The notes: generated from the letters alone by a model not told the origin. Counted from the first letter of the stretch, positions 1-6,205 are shown. The stretch: DNA of 6,493 nt from Bacillota bacterium (GCA_023426265.1 JAFABA010000140.1:1-6493), one strand, 5' to 3'. Program-made: numbers and translations.

Positions 1-1292
1 TTGAGCATGCGCACCGCGCCCTCGTTGTCGCGCGCGGGAAGCATCAGACCTTTGTTGTATTTGCTGGGCGCGAAGGGAATATCCAGCACGCCCGCTTCGA
101 ATGCGTTCACCGCGCCCACCGCAATATCGCCCCCGCCCAGCTCGAAGCATTTGTCCAGTATGCAGCGGGTCTCGGCATCGATGATTTTGCGCTCCAGCGC
201 CACGCTGCTTTCATCCAGCTTCTGATTGCTGAGCATGGAGATCACCTGCCGGGTGCATCTTAGACCCTGGGCGTTGGATTCCATGGTGGGCACCCCAAAG
301 GCCTCATGGGGCGTTTTGACGATGATCTTGGTGGCTTTACCGAGTACGGCCGCCACGCTGCCCAGTGCGATTACGCCGAACGCCTTCGCCTCGTCCTGGG
401 GAAATCCACCCATCCATTGGTGCATCACCGTCGTGAGCGCGACGTCGCCGTAGCCGTACCGCTCCAGGTACTCCCCTGTCAGGCTGCGCAGCGTCTCAAT
501 CGCCGCGACGTCCTGCACCAGGTTCCCGCACTGCCCATACCCCACGGTGATGTTGCGGCAGCCCTGCTCCGCAGCCAGAAGGCTTTCAATAATGGCCACG
601 GCATGGGAGACGCAGGGCGGCACCAGCGTACCCGTCAGCGGGCCGAAGGGCTCGCGGTTGATGGGCGCACCCGCCTCCTCGTACATCCCTGTGAGCCGGT
701 CTACGTACTGCCAGTCCCGGATGGTGCGTTCCAGCGTGGCGTTCTTCGCGTAGGGGATGTTGTAGGAAATACCGCCGCCCTCAAAGCTTGTAAAGCCGCC
801 CGCATAGCTGATTTCCGCCAGCAGGCGGGCATCGGGCGTACCGTGCCGCACCTGTACGGGCGTATCCAGAGCGTCTATGATCCTGCGGCAGCCGGATACG
901 CCGTGGTTGACCCCCGGGAAGCCGTTGAGCATGGATTTTCCGCTCAGTTCGGTTTCACGGATTCCCTTTTCCGCTTCCTCATAGCGGTTCTGGCGCGTGT
1001 AGCTGTCGATCGTGGTGGGTAACAAATCGGCCTCGCCGTTGTCCTGGAGGTATTTAAGCAGGGTAATATGGTCGTCGATACAGGCCACGCCGGCGCGCGG
1101 CTGCACCAGCGTCGTGCCTGTCTCGTCGGCACGCCTGAGCTTTTCACAAAACAATTTGCGGCCGGGGAGTTGCTTATGATATTCGACGGCCTGGTCAAAA
1201 TCCACATCCGCGCCCGTGGGCCATTGCATGAGCACATCCGCCCGGATGGAATGGAACGCCTGGTCAGTGAGCTTCCTGTTGCACAAATCCAT
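1..1292 (-). CDS. glmE: Glutamate mutase (methylaspartate mutase) epsilon subunit, C-terminus cut by window edge
   Basis: This is the large catalytic subunit of adenosylcobalamin-dependent glutamate mutase. With GlmS it interconverts L-glutamate and (2S,3S)-3-methylaspartate in the cytoplasm. I translated it by hand from the ATG at 1292. About 430 codons are present of a family length near 483, so roughly the last 50 residues lie off the left edge. The residues known from the Clostridium cochlearium structure fall at the same numbers: the substrate-binding arginine claw R66, R100 and R149, then E171, Y177, Y181, K326 and E330. A glycine-rich FEGGGISYNIPY stretch surrounds E171-Y181. The frame is open with no lesion, so the enzyme looks functional. 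The start overlaps the end of glmL by 29 bases, and its Shine-Dalgarno lies inside glmL, which suggests translational coupling. A downstream methylaspartate ammonia-lyase gene would be expected but is not in the window. Confidence 0.96.
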   Translation of the reverse strand, partial: MDLCNRKLTDQAFHSIRADVLMQWPTGADVDFDQAVEYHKQLPGRKLFCEKLRRADETGTTLVQPRAGVACIDDHITLLKYLQDNGEADLLPTTIDSYTRQNRYEEAEKGIRETELSGKSMLNGFPGVNHGVSGCRRIIDALDTPVQVRHGTPDARLLAEISYAGGFTSFEGGGISYNIPYAKNATLERTIRDWQYVDRLTGMYEEAGAPINREPFGPLTGTLVPPCVSHAVAIIESLLAAEQGCRNITVGYGQCGNLVQDVAAIETLRSLTGEYLERYGYGDVALTTVMHQWMGGFPQDEAKAFGVIALGSVAAVLGKATKIIVKTPHEAFGVPTMESNAQGLRCTRQVISMLSNQKLDESSVALERKIIDAETRCILDKCFELGGGDIAVGAVNAFEAGVLDIPFAPSKYNKGLMLPARDNEGAVRML

Positions 1293-2667
1293 AACTCGTC
1301 AACTCCTTTTTCAATATCCGCAGCGCCGCGGCGGGGTGGGCGGCACACAAAAGCCCCATCGCCGCCAAGATGTATTGCCCGTCCACCAACACCTCGGCCC
1401 GGATGGGCCTGAGCGACATTGGCTGTTCTTTGTTGTATAGGACGTGGGCGGCGATCCGCGCGACGCTTTTTGAGCGTATCAGCGCCCCGCCGGTGAATAC
1501 CAGCTTTGTTATGTCGCGCAGGTCCTTGCCTGTCTGCACATACGACCAGCCCATAGGCGTGCATACGCTTTCGAGCGTGCCCGCATGCCGCGTGGCCGCG
1601 ATCCCCACAGCGAGCGAGGCGAGCGCCCCGTCCAGCCGGACGTCTTCCTCGCATTGGGGCAGATACGCCGTATCCGCGGCGAAAGCCCGCACGCGGGCCT
1701 CGGCCTCTTCGGGCGCGAGCCCGGAGAGGGCCGCGATGCGTTCTCTGCCCGCGATCTCCAATATGCCGAGCACGCTGTAGCGCATGCCGATATCGCCCTC
1801 CACGGAACGCTTGGCGTAGGGCTCGATGAGTCCGCTGATGAACGTATTGGGCTGGCGCGGTTCGCCGCCGGACATGGAGTACACATCCGTGGTAGCGCCA
1901 CCCAGGTCTATGGCCATCAGTTCGCCCAAACCGGGTTCGTCCGCGCAGCCCTTCGCCAACAGTTCCAGCGCCCGGTGCGCCGCGGCGGGCGTAGGCATCA
2001 CGATGCCGTCAAGCAGGCTTTGCGCGCCGCTTAAACCCTTCGCGCGTATGATCTGCTCCATAAAGATGGAACGGATGCACTCCTGCGCGGGTTTGATATC
2101 CAATTCATTGAACCGCGGCATTACGTTCGCGGTCATATACACCCGCTTGCCCGCGAGAATAGTTGCGCACTCCTCGGCGCAGCTTCGGTTCCCCGCCAGT
2201 ACAATGGGGCATGCGAGCCTGCTTTGCGCAATGGCGCGCGCGTTGTGCAGGATGCACGCATGGTCGCCGCCGTCGGTGCCGCCGGTCAGCAAAAGGATAT
2301 CCGGGCCGATGCGCTCGAGCTCCAGGATATCCGCCCCGGTCAACTGGTAGGAATAGGTCTTGCCCACCTTCGCGCCCGCGCCCAGGGCGGCTAATTTAGC
2401 CGCCTTGCCAGTGAGCGCGGGTACCAGGCCGCAGGCGCACATATTGAGCCCCCCGGCGGCGCTGGAACAGGCGTAACGCGCGATAAAGCCGAGCTTGCCC
2501 GTCCGGCTCTCAAGCAAGGCCAGGGCATGGGAGAGTCCCTCGCCGATATCCGTCTGCACGGTGGTATAGCTCTGCGCCGTGCCCAGCAGCCGCTCCTCGC
2601 GAAGATCTATTGCGGTGGCTTTGGTATAGGTACTGCCAAAATCGATGAGCAGCACGGGTTCAGCCAA
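1264..2667 (-). CDS. glmL: GlmL/MutL, ASKHA-family ATPase associated with glutamate mutase
   Basis: A 467-residue protein of the MutL/GlmL family, close to the family's usual length of about 460. Members belong to the actin/Hsp70/sugar kinase (ASKHA) ATPase fold and are encoded between the two glutamate mutase subunits. They are not part of the catalytic heterotetramer and are thought to help reactivate or chaperone the B12 enzyme. Visible motifs are phosphate-1 (residues 6-16, LLIDFGSTYTK), a glycine-rich loop (125-134, LLLTGGTDGG), phosphate-2 (251-263, LMAIDLGGATTDV) and the adenosine motif (389-398, LVFTGGALIR). All key glycines and acidic residues are present. The start is a TTG at 2667. 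An in-frame TAA at 2683-2685 excludes any earlier ATG or GTG, and a near-perfect Shine-Dalgarno sits at the right distance. The gene overlaps the end of glmS by 8 bases and the start of glmE by 29. The reactivase role is inferred from the family. Confidence 0.93.
   Translation of the reverse strand: MAEPVLLIDFGSTYTKATAIDLREERLLGTAQSYTTVQTDIGEGLSHALALLESRTGKLGFIARYACSSAAGGLNMCACGLVPALTGKAAKLAALGAGAKVGKTYSYQLTGADILELERIGPDILLLTGGTDGGDHACILHNARAIAQSRLACPIVLAGNRSCAEECATILAGKRVYMTANVMPRFNELDIKPAQECIRSIFMEQIIRAKGLSGAQSLLDGIVMPTPAAAHRALELLAKGCADEPGLGELMAIDLGGATTDVYSMSGGEPRQPNTFISGLIEPYAKRSVEGDIGMRYSVLGILEIAGRERIAALSGLAPEEAEARVRAFAADTAYLPQCEEDVRLDGALASLAVGIAATRHAGTLESVCTPMGWSYVQTGKDLRDITKLVFTGGALIRSKSVARIAAHVLYNKEQPMSLRPIRAEVLVDGQYILAAMGLLCAAHPAAALRILKKELTSYGFVQQEAH
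1303..1308 (-). promoter_or_regulatory. glmE ribosome binding site inside the 3' end of glmL
   Basis: AAGGAG on the minus strand lies 10 bases before the glmE ATG at 1292 and within the last codons of glmL. Together with the 29-base gene overlap it fixes the glmE start and implies that ribosomes finishing glmL help translate glmE. Confidence 0.75.
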
Positions 2668-3070
2668 CTTTAAGCGCCTCCTTTAGCGCTATGATCGCCG
2701 CCTGAGGATCGGTTCCGGGGGGGAATACCCGGTCGAATCCCATGGCGAGGAAGCGCTGTTCCACTTCATCGAAGGGCTGCTTGCCAACCACAAGGTTGCC
2801 GCCCGCGTACAACAGAATTCCCTTCAGGCCCGCTTCGTCGCACTTCTCGCGAAAGCCCCGGCAATCCAGTTCCCCGTGCCCGTACAGCGACGATACCACG
2901 ATGGCGTCCGCGCCCGTTTCGATGGCGGCGTCGATATACTCCTCCTGCGAGACCATGACCCCCAGGTTTACTACATCAAAGCCTGCTTCCGTAAACGCGT
3001 GATAGAGTATCTTGTTGCCCACCGCGTGGACATCCGCCCCGATCACGCCCAATACCAGCTTTTTCTTCAT
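2660..3070 (-). CDS. glmS: Glutamate mutase sigma subunit, B12-binding
   Basis: A 136-residue single-domain cobalamin-binding protein, the small subunit of glutamate mutase, which carries adenosylcobalamin between itself and GlmE. The base-off/His-on signature DxHxxG is intact (D13, H15, G18 in GADVHAVG), so H15 should be the lower cobalt ligand. The other two B12 motifs are also present: SSL at 60-62 and the GG pair at 90-91 (LLYAGGNLVVG). Length and sequence track the C. cochlearium protein (137 residues) very closely. The ATG at 3070 is preceded by GGAGG at 3083-3087 with a rather long 12-base spacing. It is the first intact gene of the operon. The bases just upstream, including its ribosome binding site, are the tail of a decayed hydro-lyase gene. 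Confidence 0.97.
   Translation of the reverse strand: MKKKLVLGVIGADVHAVGNKILYHAFTEAGFDVVNLGVMVSQEEYIDAAIETGADAIVVSSLYGHGELDCRGFREKCDEAGLKGILLYAGGNLVVGKQPFDEVEQRFLAMGFDRVFPPGTDPQAAIIALKEALKVG
2677..2684 (-). promoter_or_regulatory. glmL ribosome binding site that decides a TTG start
   Basis: AAAGGAGG on the minus strand lies 9 bases before the TTG at 2667 and inside the glmS 3' end. Because an in-frame stop overlaps this site, TTG is the only usable start for glmL. The strong site probably offsets the weak start codon. Confidence 0.8.
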
Positions 3071-3076
3071 TTTCGC

Positions 3077-3201
3077 CTATGTCCTCCGCGACGTAAGATG
3101 GTGTTTCTGCATGCCTTTCGCCACAGCCTGCGTCCTGTCGATCTTACCAATCATACCAAGCAATCCTGTATCCATGAGTTCGGGCATACATGCATCCGGG
3201 T
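3077..3201 (-). pseudogene. Remnant of class I fumarase/mesaconase-type hydro-lyase, beta-subunit part
   Basis: On the minus strand this stretch reads TRMHV and then, after one lost base near 3187, MPELMDTGLLGMIGKIDRTQ and a few more residues up to a TAG at 3077-3079. It matches from memory the conserved beta-subunit segment of iron-sulfur fumarases and tartrate dehydratases (GRMDxYTPELLxxGLxGMIGKG...EAMKKH). Only about 40 residues of a roughly 185-residue subunit remain: the N-terminal part and the C-terminal part after MQKHH are missing. The piece follows the alpha-subunit remnant directly, which implies a large deletion. The TAG lies 6 bases before the glmS ATG, and the glmS ribosome binding site lies in this remnant's last codons. 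Assignment rests on remembered family motifs, not an alignment. Confidence 0.75.
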
Positions 3202-3563
3202 TTTGTTCCCCGTATTCATCCCGCCCAGCGGGTCACGCGCCACGGATTTGCGCAGACCCTCCCGGTATCCCCGCCGGACACTTTCGTTGCTCGCACAAAC
3301 GAGGTTTCCGTCGATATGCGCCTGATTCCCATTCCCAAAAACACGCAGACCAGCCCCGTATCTTGGCAGATGGGGGGCCTGTCTGTTCTGCAAGTTTCCA
3401 GTTTTCTGCGAGGGAGTCCAGTATGTCGCACGCCAAGGGCCAGGGCTCGGTGCGCCTCTGCAAAAGCGATCCGCTCCTTTATATCTCCAGGAAGCCGGGT
3501 GCTCGCACGCACGCACATCTCGCAGACCGCCTGCGCGATCTGCTCCGCCTGTATGATCCGCAA
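3202..3563 (-). pseudogene. Remnant of class I fumarase/mesaconase-type hydro-lyase, alpha-subunit N-terminal part, frameshifted
   Basis: The minus strand starts at a TTG (3563) with GGGAGG 8 bases upstream and reads like an iron-sulfur fumarase/tartrate dehydratase alpha subunit, but in three different frames. Frame one gives RIIQAEQIAQAVCEMC and continues to EAHRAL. After a shift near 3435-3450 comes LACDILDSLAENWKLAEQTG. After a shift at the G6 run (3372-3377) comes PPICQDTGLVCVFLGMG, whose cysteine is a 4Fe-4S ligand in intact enzymes. After a shift near 3325-3337 come NQAHIDG, SVRRGYREGLRKSVARDPL and MNTGN. Homology then stops at about residue 120 of a normal ~280. Family members hydrate fumarate, tartrate or mesaconate. 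Mesaconase would fit the methylaspartate operon, but the fragment cannot separate these. It lies in the operon orientation, behind the likely operon promoter, so it is probably transcribed. Confidence 0.88.
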
Positions 3564-3611
3564 TATATGCGCCTCCCAGATAGAAAGGATTGGTGACTTT
3601 TCCCATGTGGT

Positions 3612-3639
3612 ATGATATGATGTTAACATTGAATGGCAA
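3612..3639 (-). promoter_or_regulatory. Likely sigma-A-type promoter for the relic plus glmSLE transcript
   Basis: On the minus strand TTGCCA (3639-3634) and TATCAT (3617-3612) are separated by 16 bases. Each box differs from consensus at one position. Transcription would start near 3605, about 42 bases before the TTG of the decayed gene. No other good promoter was noticed between here and glmS, though promoters inside the relic cannot be excluded. Confidence 0.55.
3620..3629. promoter_or_regulatory. Perfect 10-bp palindrome inside the operon promoter spacer
   Basis: ATGTTAACAT is its own reverse complement and falls between the predicted -35 and -10 boxes of the minus-strand promoter. A protein bound here would block or reshape that promoter. 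Short palindromes also arise by chance in AT-rich DNA. Confidence 0.35.
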
Positions 3640-3670
3640 CAGCATCAAACACATAAAAAGCATATATTGT

Positions 3671-3688
3671 TACAGTATTTTAACTGTA
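3671..3688. promoter_or_regulatory. Candidate LysR operator: TACAGT-N6-ACTGTA inverted repeat
   Basis: This is a perfect 6-bp inverted repeat with a 6-base centre, holding two symmetric T-N11-A arrangements (3671/3683 and 3676/3688) as in LysR-type binding sites. Its centre lies about 70-75 bases upstream of the predicted minus-strand start and about 28 bases before the LysR ATG. That is the layout expected for an activator of the divergent operon that also represses itself. Binding is inferred, not shown. Confidence 0.5.
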
Positions 3689-3707
3689 CTCAGGCCAGGA
3701 TAGCGGT

Positions 3708-4643
3708 ATGAATTTTACGAATCTGCGTTACTTTCTTGCGGTTACAGAGGAGCTGAACGTTACCAGGGCTGCCAAGCGCCTCTACATCAGCCAGCAGTCC
3801 CTGAGCGCCCACATAGCGGGGCTGGAAAAGGAACTGAACGTTCAGCTCTTTGACCGGACGCCTGTGTTTGCGCTTACCTATGCCGGCGCCAAGCTGGAAA
3901 AGTTTGCGCGAAGAATATTGGATTTGGAGCGGCAGGTGTACAGTGAGATGGATGATATCGCCGGGCACCGCCGCGGCGCGCTGCGCATAGGCATATCCCA
4001 CACCTGCGGCCGGGCGATCTTACCTAAAATTTTGCCGTTGTTCCACGAAAAGAACCCGTTCATCGAGACGTCCGTTATGGAGGGCAACTCCGCGGAATTG
4101 GAGGATCTTCTCAAGCACGGACGCATCGACCTGATGATTGTCTTTACCCCCGTCACGCTGGAATCGGTGGAGATCATTCCTTTGGCTGTCGAGCGGCTGC
4201 TGCTGCTTGTGCCCAAGAAGCTTTCAAGCGCTCTCTTTGGCGAGCGCTGCGAGTATATGCGCGGAAAATTTTCGATTTCGGCGGATATCGCTTGCTTTAA
4301 GGAAATGCCGTTCATCCTGCTGAAAAAAGGCAACCGGGTCCGCAGCCTGATCGATGATTATACCGGTTCCCGGGGCGTGGAACTCAACGTGCTTTTTGAA
4401 ACCGAGAACACGGAAACGGCCTACGCGCTGGCGCAGAACGGGATGGGGATTGCCGTTTACCCCGAGCTGTTTCTCAAGCACATTCATGGCATGAACTCCA
4501 GAGAGGATGAAAATGTGGATTATTTCCCCATTACGGACGCTTCTGCCTCGGGGACGCTGGCCATTTGTTATGACCGTAATCGCTACCTCTCCAACGTTGC
4601 GCACGATTTTATCCGGATCGCTTGTGAAGCTCTGAGGGAATAG
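3708..4643 (+). CDS. LysR-family transcriptional regulator, divergent to the glutamate mutase operon
   Basis: A complete 311-residue LysR-type regulator. The N-terminal winged helix-turn-helix covers roughly residues 1-60. Its helix-turn-helix lies near 18-37 (VTRAAKRLYISQQSLSAHIA) and is followed by the usual GLEKELNVQLFDR. A linker helix leads to a substrate-binding-protein-like effector domain from about residue 88 (RRGALRIGI) to the end, with the typical AYALAQNGMGIAVYPE stretch near the C-terminus. The ATG at 3708 has AGGA 7 bases upstream. Transcription away from the operon across a 144-base control region suggests it regulates glmSLE, probably in response to glutamate or a pathway intermediate. 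The ligand cannot be read from the sequence. The gene is intact, in contrast to the relic across the control region. I saw no clear promoter of its own; TATATT at 3663-3668 is a possible -10 box without a good -35. Confidence 0.93.
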   Translation: MNFTNLRYFLAVTEELNVTRAAKRLYISQQSLSAHIAGLEKELNVQLFDRTPVFALTYAGAKLEKFARRILDLERQVYSEMDDIAGHRRGALRIGISHTCGRAILPKILPLFHEKNPFIETSVMEGNSAELEDLLKHGRIDLMIVFTPVTLESVEIIPLAVERLLLLVPKKLSSALFGERCEYMRGKFSISADIACFKEMPFILLKKGNRVRSLIDDYTGSRGVELNVLFETENTETAYALAQNGMGIAVYPELFLKHIHGMNSREDENVDYFPITDASASGTLAICYDRNRYLSNVAHDFIRIACEALRE

Positions 4644-4672
4644 CCAGCGTATTTATTGCATTACTTAATTTT

Positions 4673-4699
4673 AAGGGAACCCTTTTTAAGGGTTCCCTT
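4673..4699. terminator. Strong hairpin between convergent genes, likely bidirectional terminator
   Basis: A perfect 12-bp stem (AAGGGAACCCTT and AAGGGTTCCCTT) closes on a TTT loop, 30 bases after the LysR stop and 48 bases beyond the stop of the lipoprotein gene on the other strand. A long T tract is missing on both sides, with only short T-rich stretches nearby. Termination is therefore inferred from stem strength and the convergent position. Confidence 0.7.
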
Positions 4700-4746
4700 G
4701 CTTCATACTCTGTTTTGCTATTTATGCATGAACAGCATTTAATACG

Positions 4747-5502
4747 TTATTGATTTACAGAGAGTTCAGCTTCGATATTCTCTTCTGTAAATTCATGCCA
4801 TACCGCATCTTCTTTTCCGGATTGCTCATTCGCGAAAGAATCAAAGGCTTCTTTTGTAACTGGTTCATTATTAATAAAATACGATACGGTTAAGCCGGCA
4901 TCGTCTTGGCTTGACTCACTGTACCCCAATGTGTCGGTTTGAAAGGTATCCGATTCAAATTTCAATTTTCCGAACCCAGTATCCGCCGCACCGCTTGAAT
5001 AACCAAATGTTCCATCCGCTTTTAGCCCTTGTAGACCCCTGATTGGGAAAAGGTATCCATAAACGGTATCATTCATAGTATGCAGGACTTCATAAAACTG
5101 TGGTTCATTGCCTATTGATAATCCAAGAACAACTTCAGGCACTTCGTCACCATCCATATCAAGTACCGCAAATTGTGTCGGTTCGAAGATGGTCTCATAA
5201 ATTTCTTGGTTCGTTAAGAAATCATTTAAATATAATTCTTTCTGGTTATCTGTACTGAAGAATTCGGCCTTGCCCTGCAACACTGCCTTATATGCTTCCA
5301 ATGCCGAATTGTCAGATGGCATCGGGGTATTTGCGTCTTCACTATTGCTGCCCGAAGGGGTAGCGGAAGAACTTGCTGGAGCAGTAGCAGTAGGACTTGC
5401 CGGAACATTGGCGTCAGGAATTTCGTTACGGCCCAAAGAACAACCGGTAATTGAAATACTTAATAGAAACACAACAAGCACACTTACAATTTTGGTTTTC
5501 AT
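4747..5502 (-). CDS. Secreted lipoprotein of unknown function with a DxDGD motif
   Basis: This 251-residue protein is not a recognised named family. Residues 1-20 form a lipoprotein signal peptide: lysines at 2 and 4, a hydrophobic core, and the lipobox ITGC with lipidated C21. Residues 29-66 are a low-complexity Pro/Ser/Thr/Ala linker, typical of extracellular anchors. The rest (about 67-251) is a folded domain containing FAVLDMDGDEVPEVVLGL (residues 111-128). The D115-x-D117-G-D119-x-x-P-E pattern resembles calcium-loop motifs of FG-GAP/VCBS-like and many clostridial cell-surface lipoproteins. The protein should therefore sit on the outer face of the membrane and may bind Ca2+ there. The ATG at 5502 has AGGAG 8 bases upstream. 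Base composition is AT-richer than the glutamate mutase genes. It lies in the same direction as the DUF3888 gene, 164 bases after it, with no visible functional link. Confidence 0.85.
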   Translation of the reverse strand: MKTKIVSVLVVFLLSISITGCSLGRNEIPDANVPASPTATAPASSSATPSGSNSEDANTPMPSDNSALEAYKAVLQGKAEFFSTDNQKELYLNDFLTNQEIYETIFEPTQFAVLDMDGDEVPEVVLGLSIGNEPQFYEVLHTMNDTVYGYLFPIRGLQGLKADGTFGYSSGAADTGFGKLKFESDTFQTDTLGYSESSQDDAGLTVSYFINNEPVTKEAFDSFANEQSGKEDAVWHEFTEENIEAELSVNQ

Positions 5503-5636
5503 CTAAATTACTCCTGTCCAATCTCGTTCATTTTTCCCACAATCATGCACCACTTATATTACGGCTCTATCATACATTTTCAGATGCCGAATGGACACAA
5601 CTTATCGGATTGTTCAAAAAACTTTAATAATCCTAA

Positions 5637-5664
5637 CAGCTTAAGTATTTTTAATGACTAGCTG
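5637..5664 (-). terminator. Weak hairpin just after the DUF3888 gene
   Basis: CAGCT and AGCTG arms, extended by AGT/ACT with a two-base bulge, lie 2 bases past the stop codon. A T6 run on the minus strand follows only about 17 bases later. This could attenuate transcription between the DUF3888 and lipoprotein genes, but it is a poor match to a standard terminator. Confidence 0.3.
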
Positions 5665-5666
5665 CT

Positions 5667-6152
5667 TCATTGCAGCCACGGAGGAACGGGATAGCTTTTG
5701 ATATGTTCAAATTTTTCAACCTTAACCTCCCCTGCTGATACTCTTATTGTAATATGGTCAACGCCAATGGAATTATGGGCTCCCAAATAAGGCGCAACCT
5801 CAAGCTTTATGATAAACAGGAATGTTCGATAGCCATTAGGGCGTTCAATGGATAAAATAACCGGCCCATACGGGTCGACATTAGGGGAATACCCCGTATT
5901 CTCTTCATAGTAATTGCTCACTGCTTCTTGGATATATGGTAAGAGCATTGTCATAAAAACATCCTGATAAAGCTCTTCCAAAGAACCTCCGGATGGTATC
6001 TCCAGTTCAAAATAGGTTTTCGGTCTCTCTGGCTCACTGCTGGTCCGAATGATATGTTCAAACCAGATAGCGGCGGCTCCTGCAAGTAAAACGAACAATA
6101 CACAAGGAATTAACTTTTTCCATCTTATTGCTATTCTTTTCAAGTGAATCAC
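5667..6152 (-). CDS. DUF3888 domain protein, membrane-anchored, unknown function
   Basis: A protein of up to 161 residues. A basic N-terminus is followed by one hydrophobic segment (about residues 14-30), an uncleaved anchor or signal peptide, so the rest should be outside the membrane. Residues about 57-153 match from memory the DUF3888 family found in Bacillus and Clostridia: LEELYQDVFMTMLLPYIQEA, then SIERPNGYR, FIIKLEV, a GAHNSIGVDHITIRV stretch and FEHIKSY. The function of DUF3888 is unknown. The start is uncertain. The GTG at 6152 has only a cramped GGG three bases before it. A TTG at 6143, giving 158 residues, has AGGTGAT six bases upstream and may be the real start. It is divergent from the MerR gene at the right edge. 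Confidence 0.88.
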   Translation of the reverse strand: MIHLKRIAIRWKKLIPCVLFVLLAGAAAIWFEHIIRTSSEPERPKTYFELEIPSGGSLEELYQDVFMTMLLPYIQEAVSNYYEENTGYSPNVDPYGPVILSIERPNGYRTFLFIIKLEVAPYLGAHNSIGVDHITIRVSAGEVKVEKFEHIKSYPVPPWLQ

Positions 6153-6205
6153 CTGCCCTTACGCAATACCTTTATGCAGTGTAATCCCCAAGCGAGGACA
6201 CAAAT

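Noticed and set aside
306..1022. Plus-strand open frame of 238 codons, and similar plus-strand frames within 1-2400
   Set aside because: They lie antisense to the well-supported glmE and glmL genes, their translations are Arg/Ala/Pro-rich without recognisable motifs, and long chance frames are expected opposite GC-rich coding sequence.
944..1654. Minus-strand open frame of 236 codons across the glmL/glmE junction
   Set aside because: It is an out-of-frame reading of glmL and glmE. Both of those have family motifs and ribosome binding sites; this frame has neither.
3012..3596. Plus-strand open frame of 194 codons opposite glmS and the relic
   Set aside because: Its product is low-complexity and resembles no family, while the minus strand carries clear hydro-lyase motifs in pieces. 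It is the antisense shadow of the decayed gene.
3151..3663. Minus-strand frame of 170 codons as a single intact small protein
   Set aside because: Only its C-terminal part (SVRRGYREGLRKS onward) matches a family, and the preceding homology continues in other frames. It is one fragment of the pseudogene, not a gene.
3071..3700. Possible cobalamin riboswitch upstream of the B12-dependent operon
   Set aside because: I saw no B12-box-like core or long structured leader. The stretch is explained as degraded hydro-lyase coding sequence plus a short promoter region.
4224..4604. Minus-strand frame of 126 codons opposite the LysR gene
   Set aside because: It is antisense to a complete LysR gene, and I saw no motif in it.
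5607..5632. GGATT/AATCC inverted repeat as a terminator
   Set aside because: The stem is short, holds a mismatch or wobble, and has no following T run on either strand.
5520..5636. Promoter for the lipoprotein gene (candidate TTGTGT and TATGAT boxes on the minus strand)
   Set aside because: The spacer would be 20 bases and the -35 box is weak. No pairing was convincing enough to annotate.
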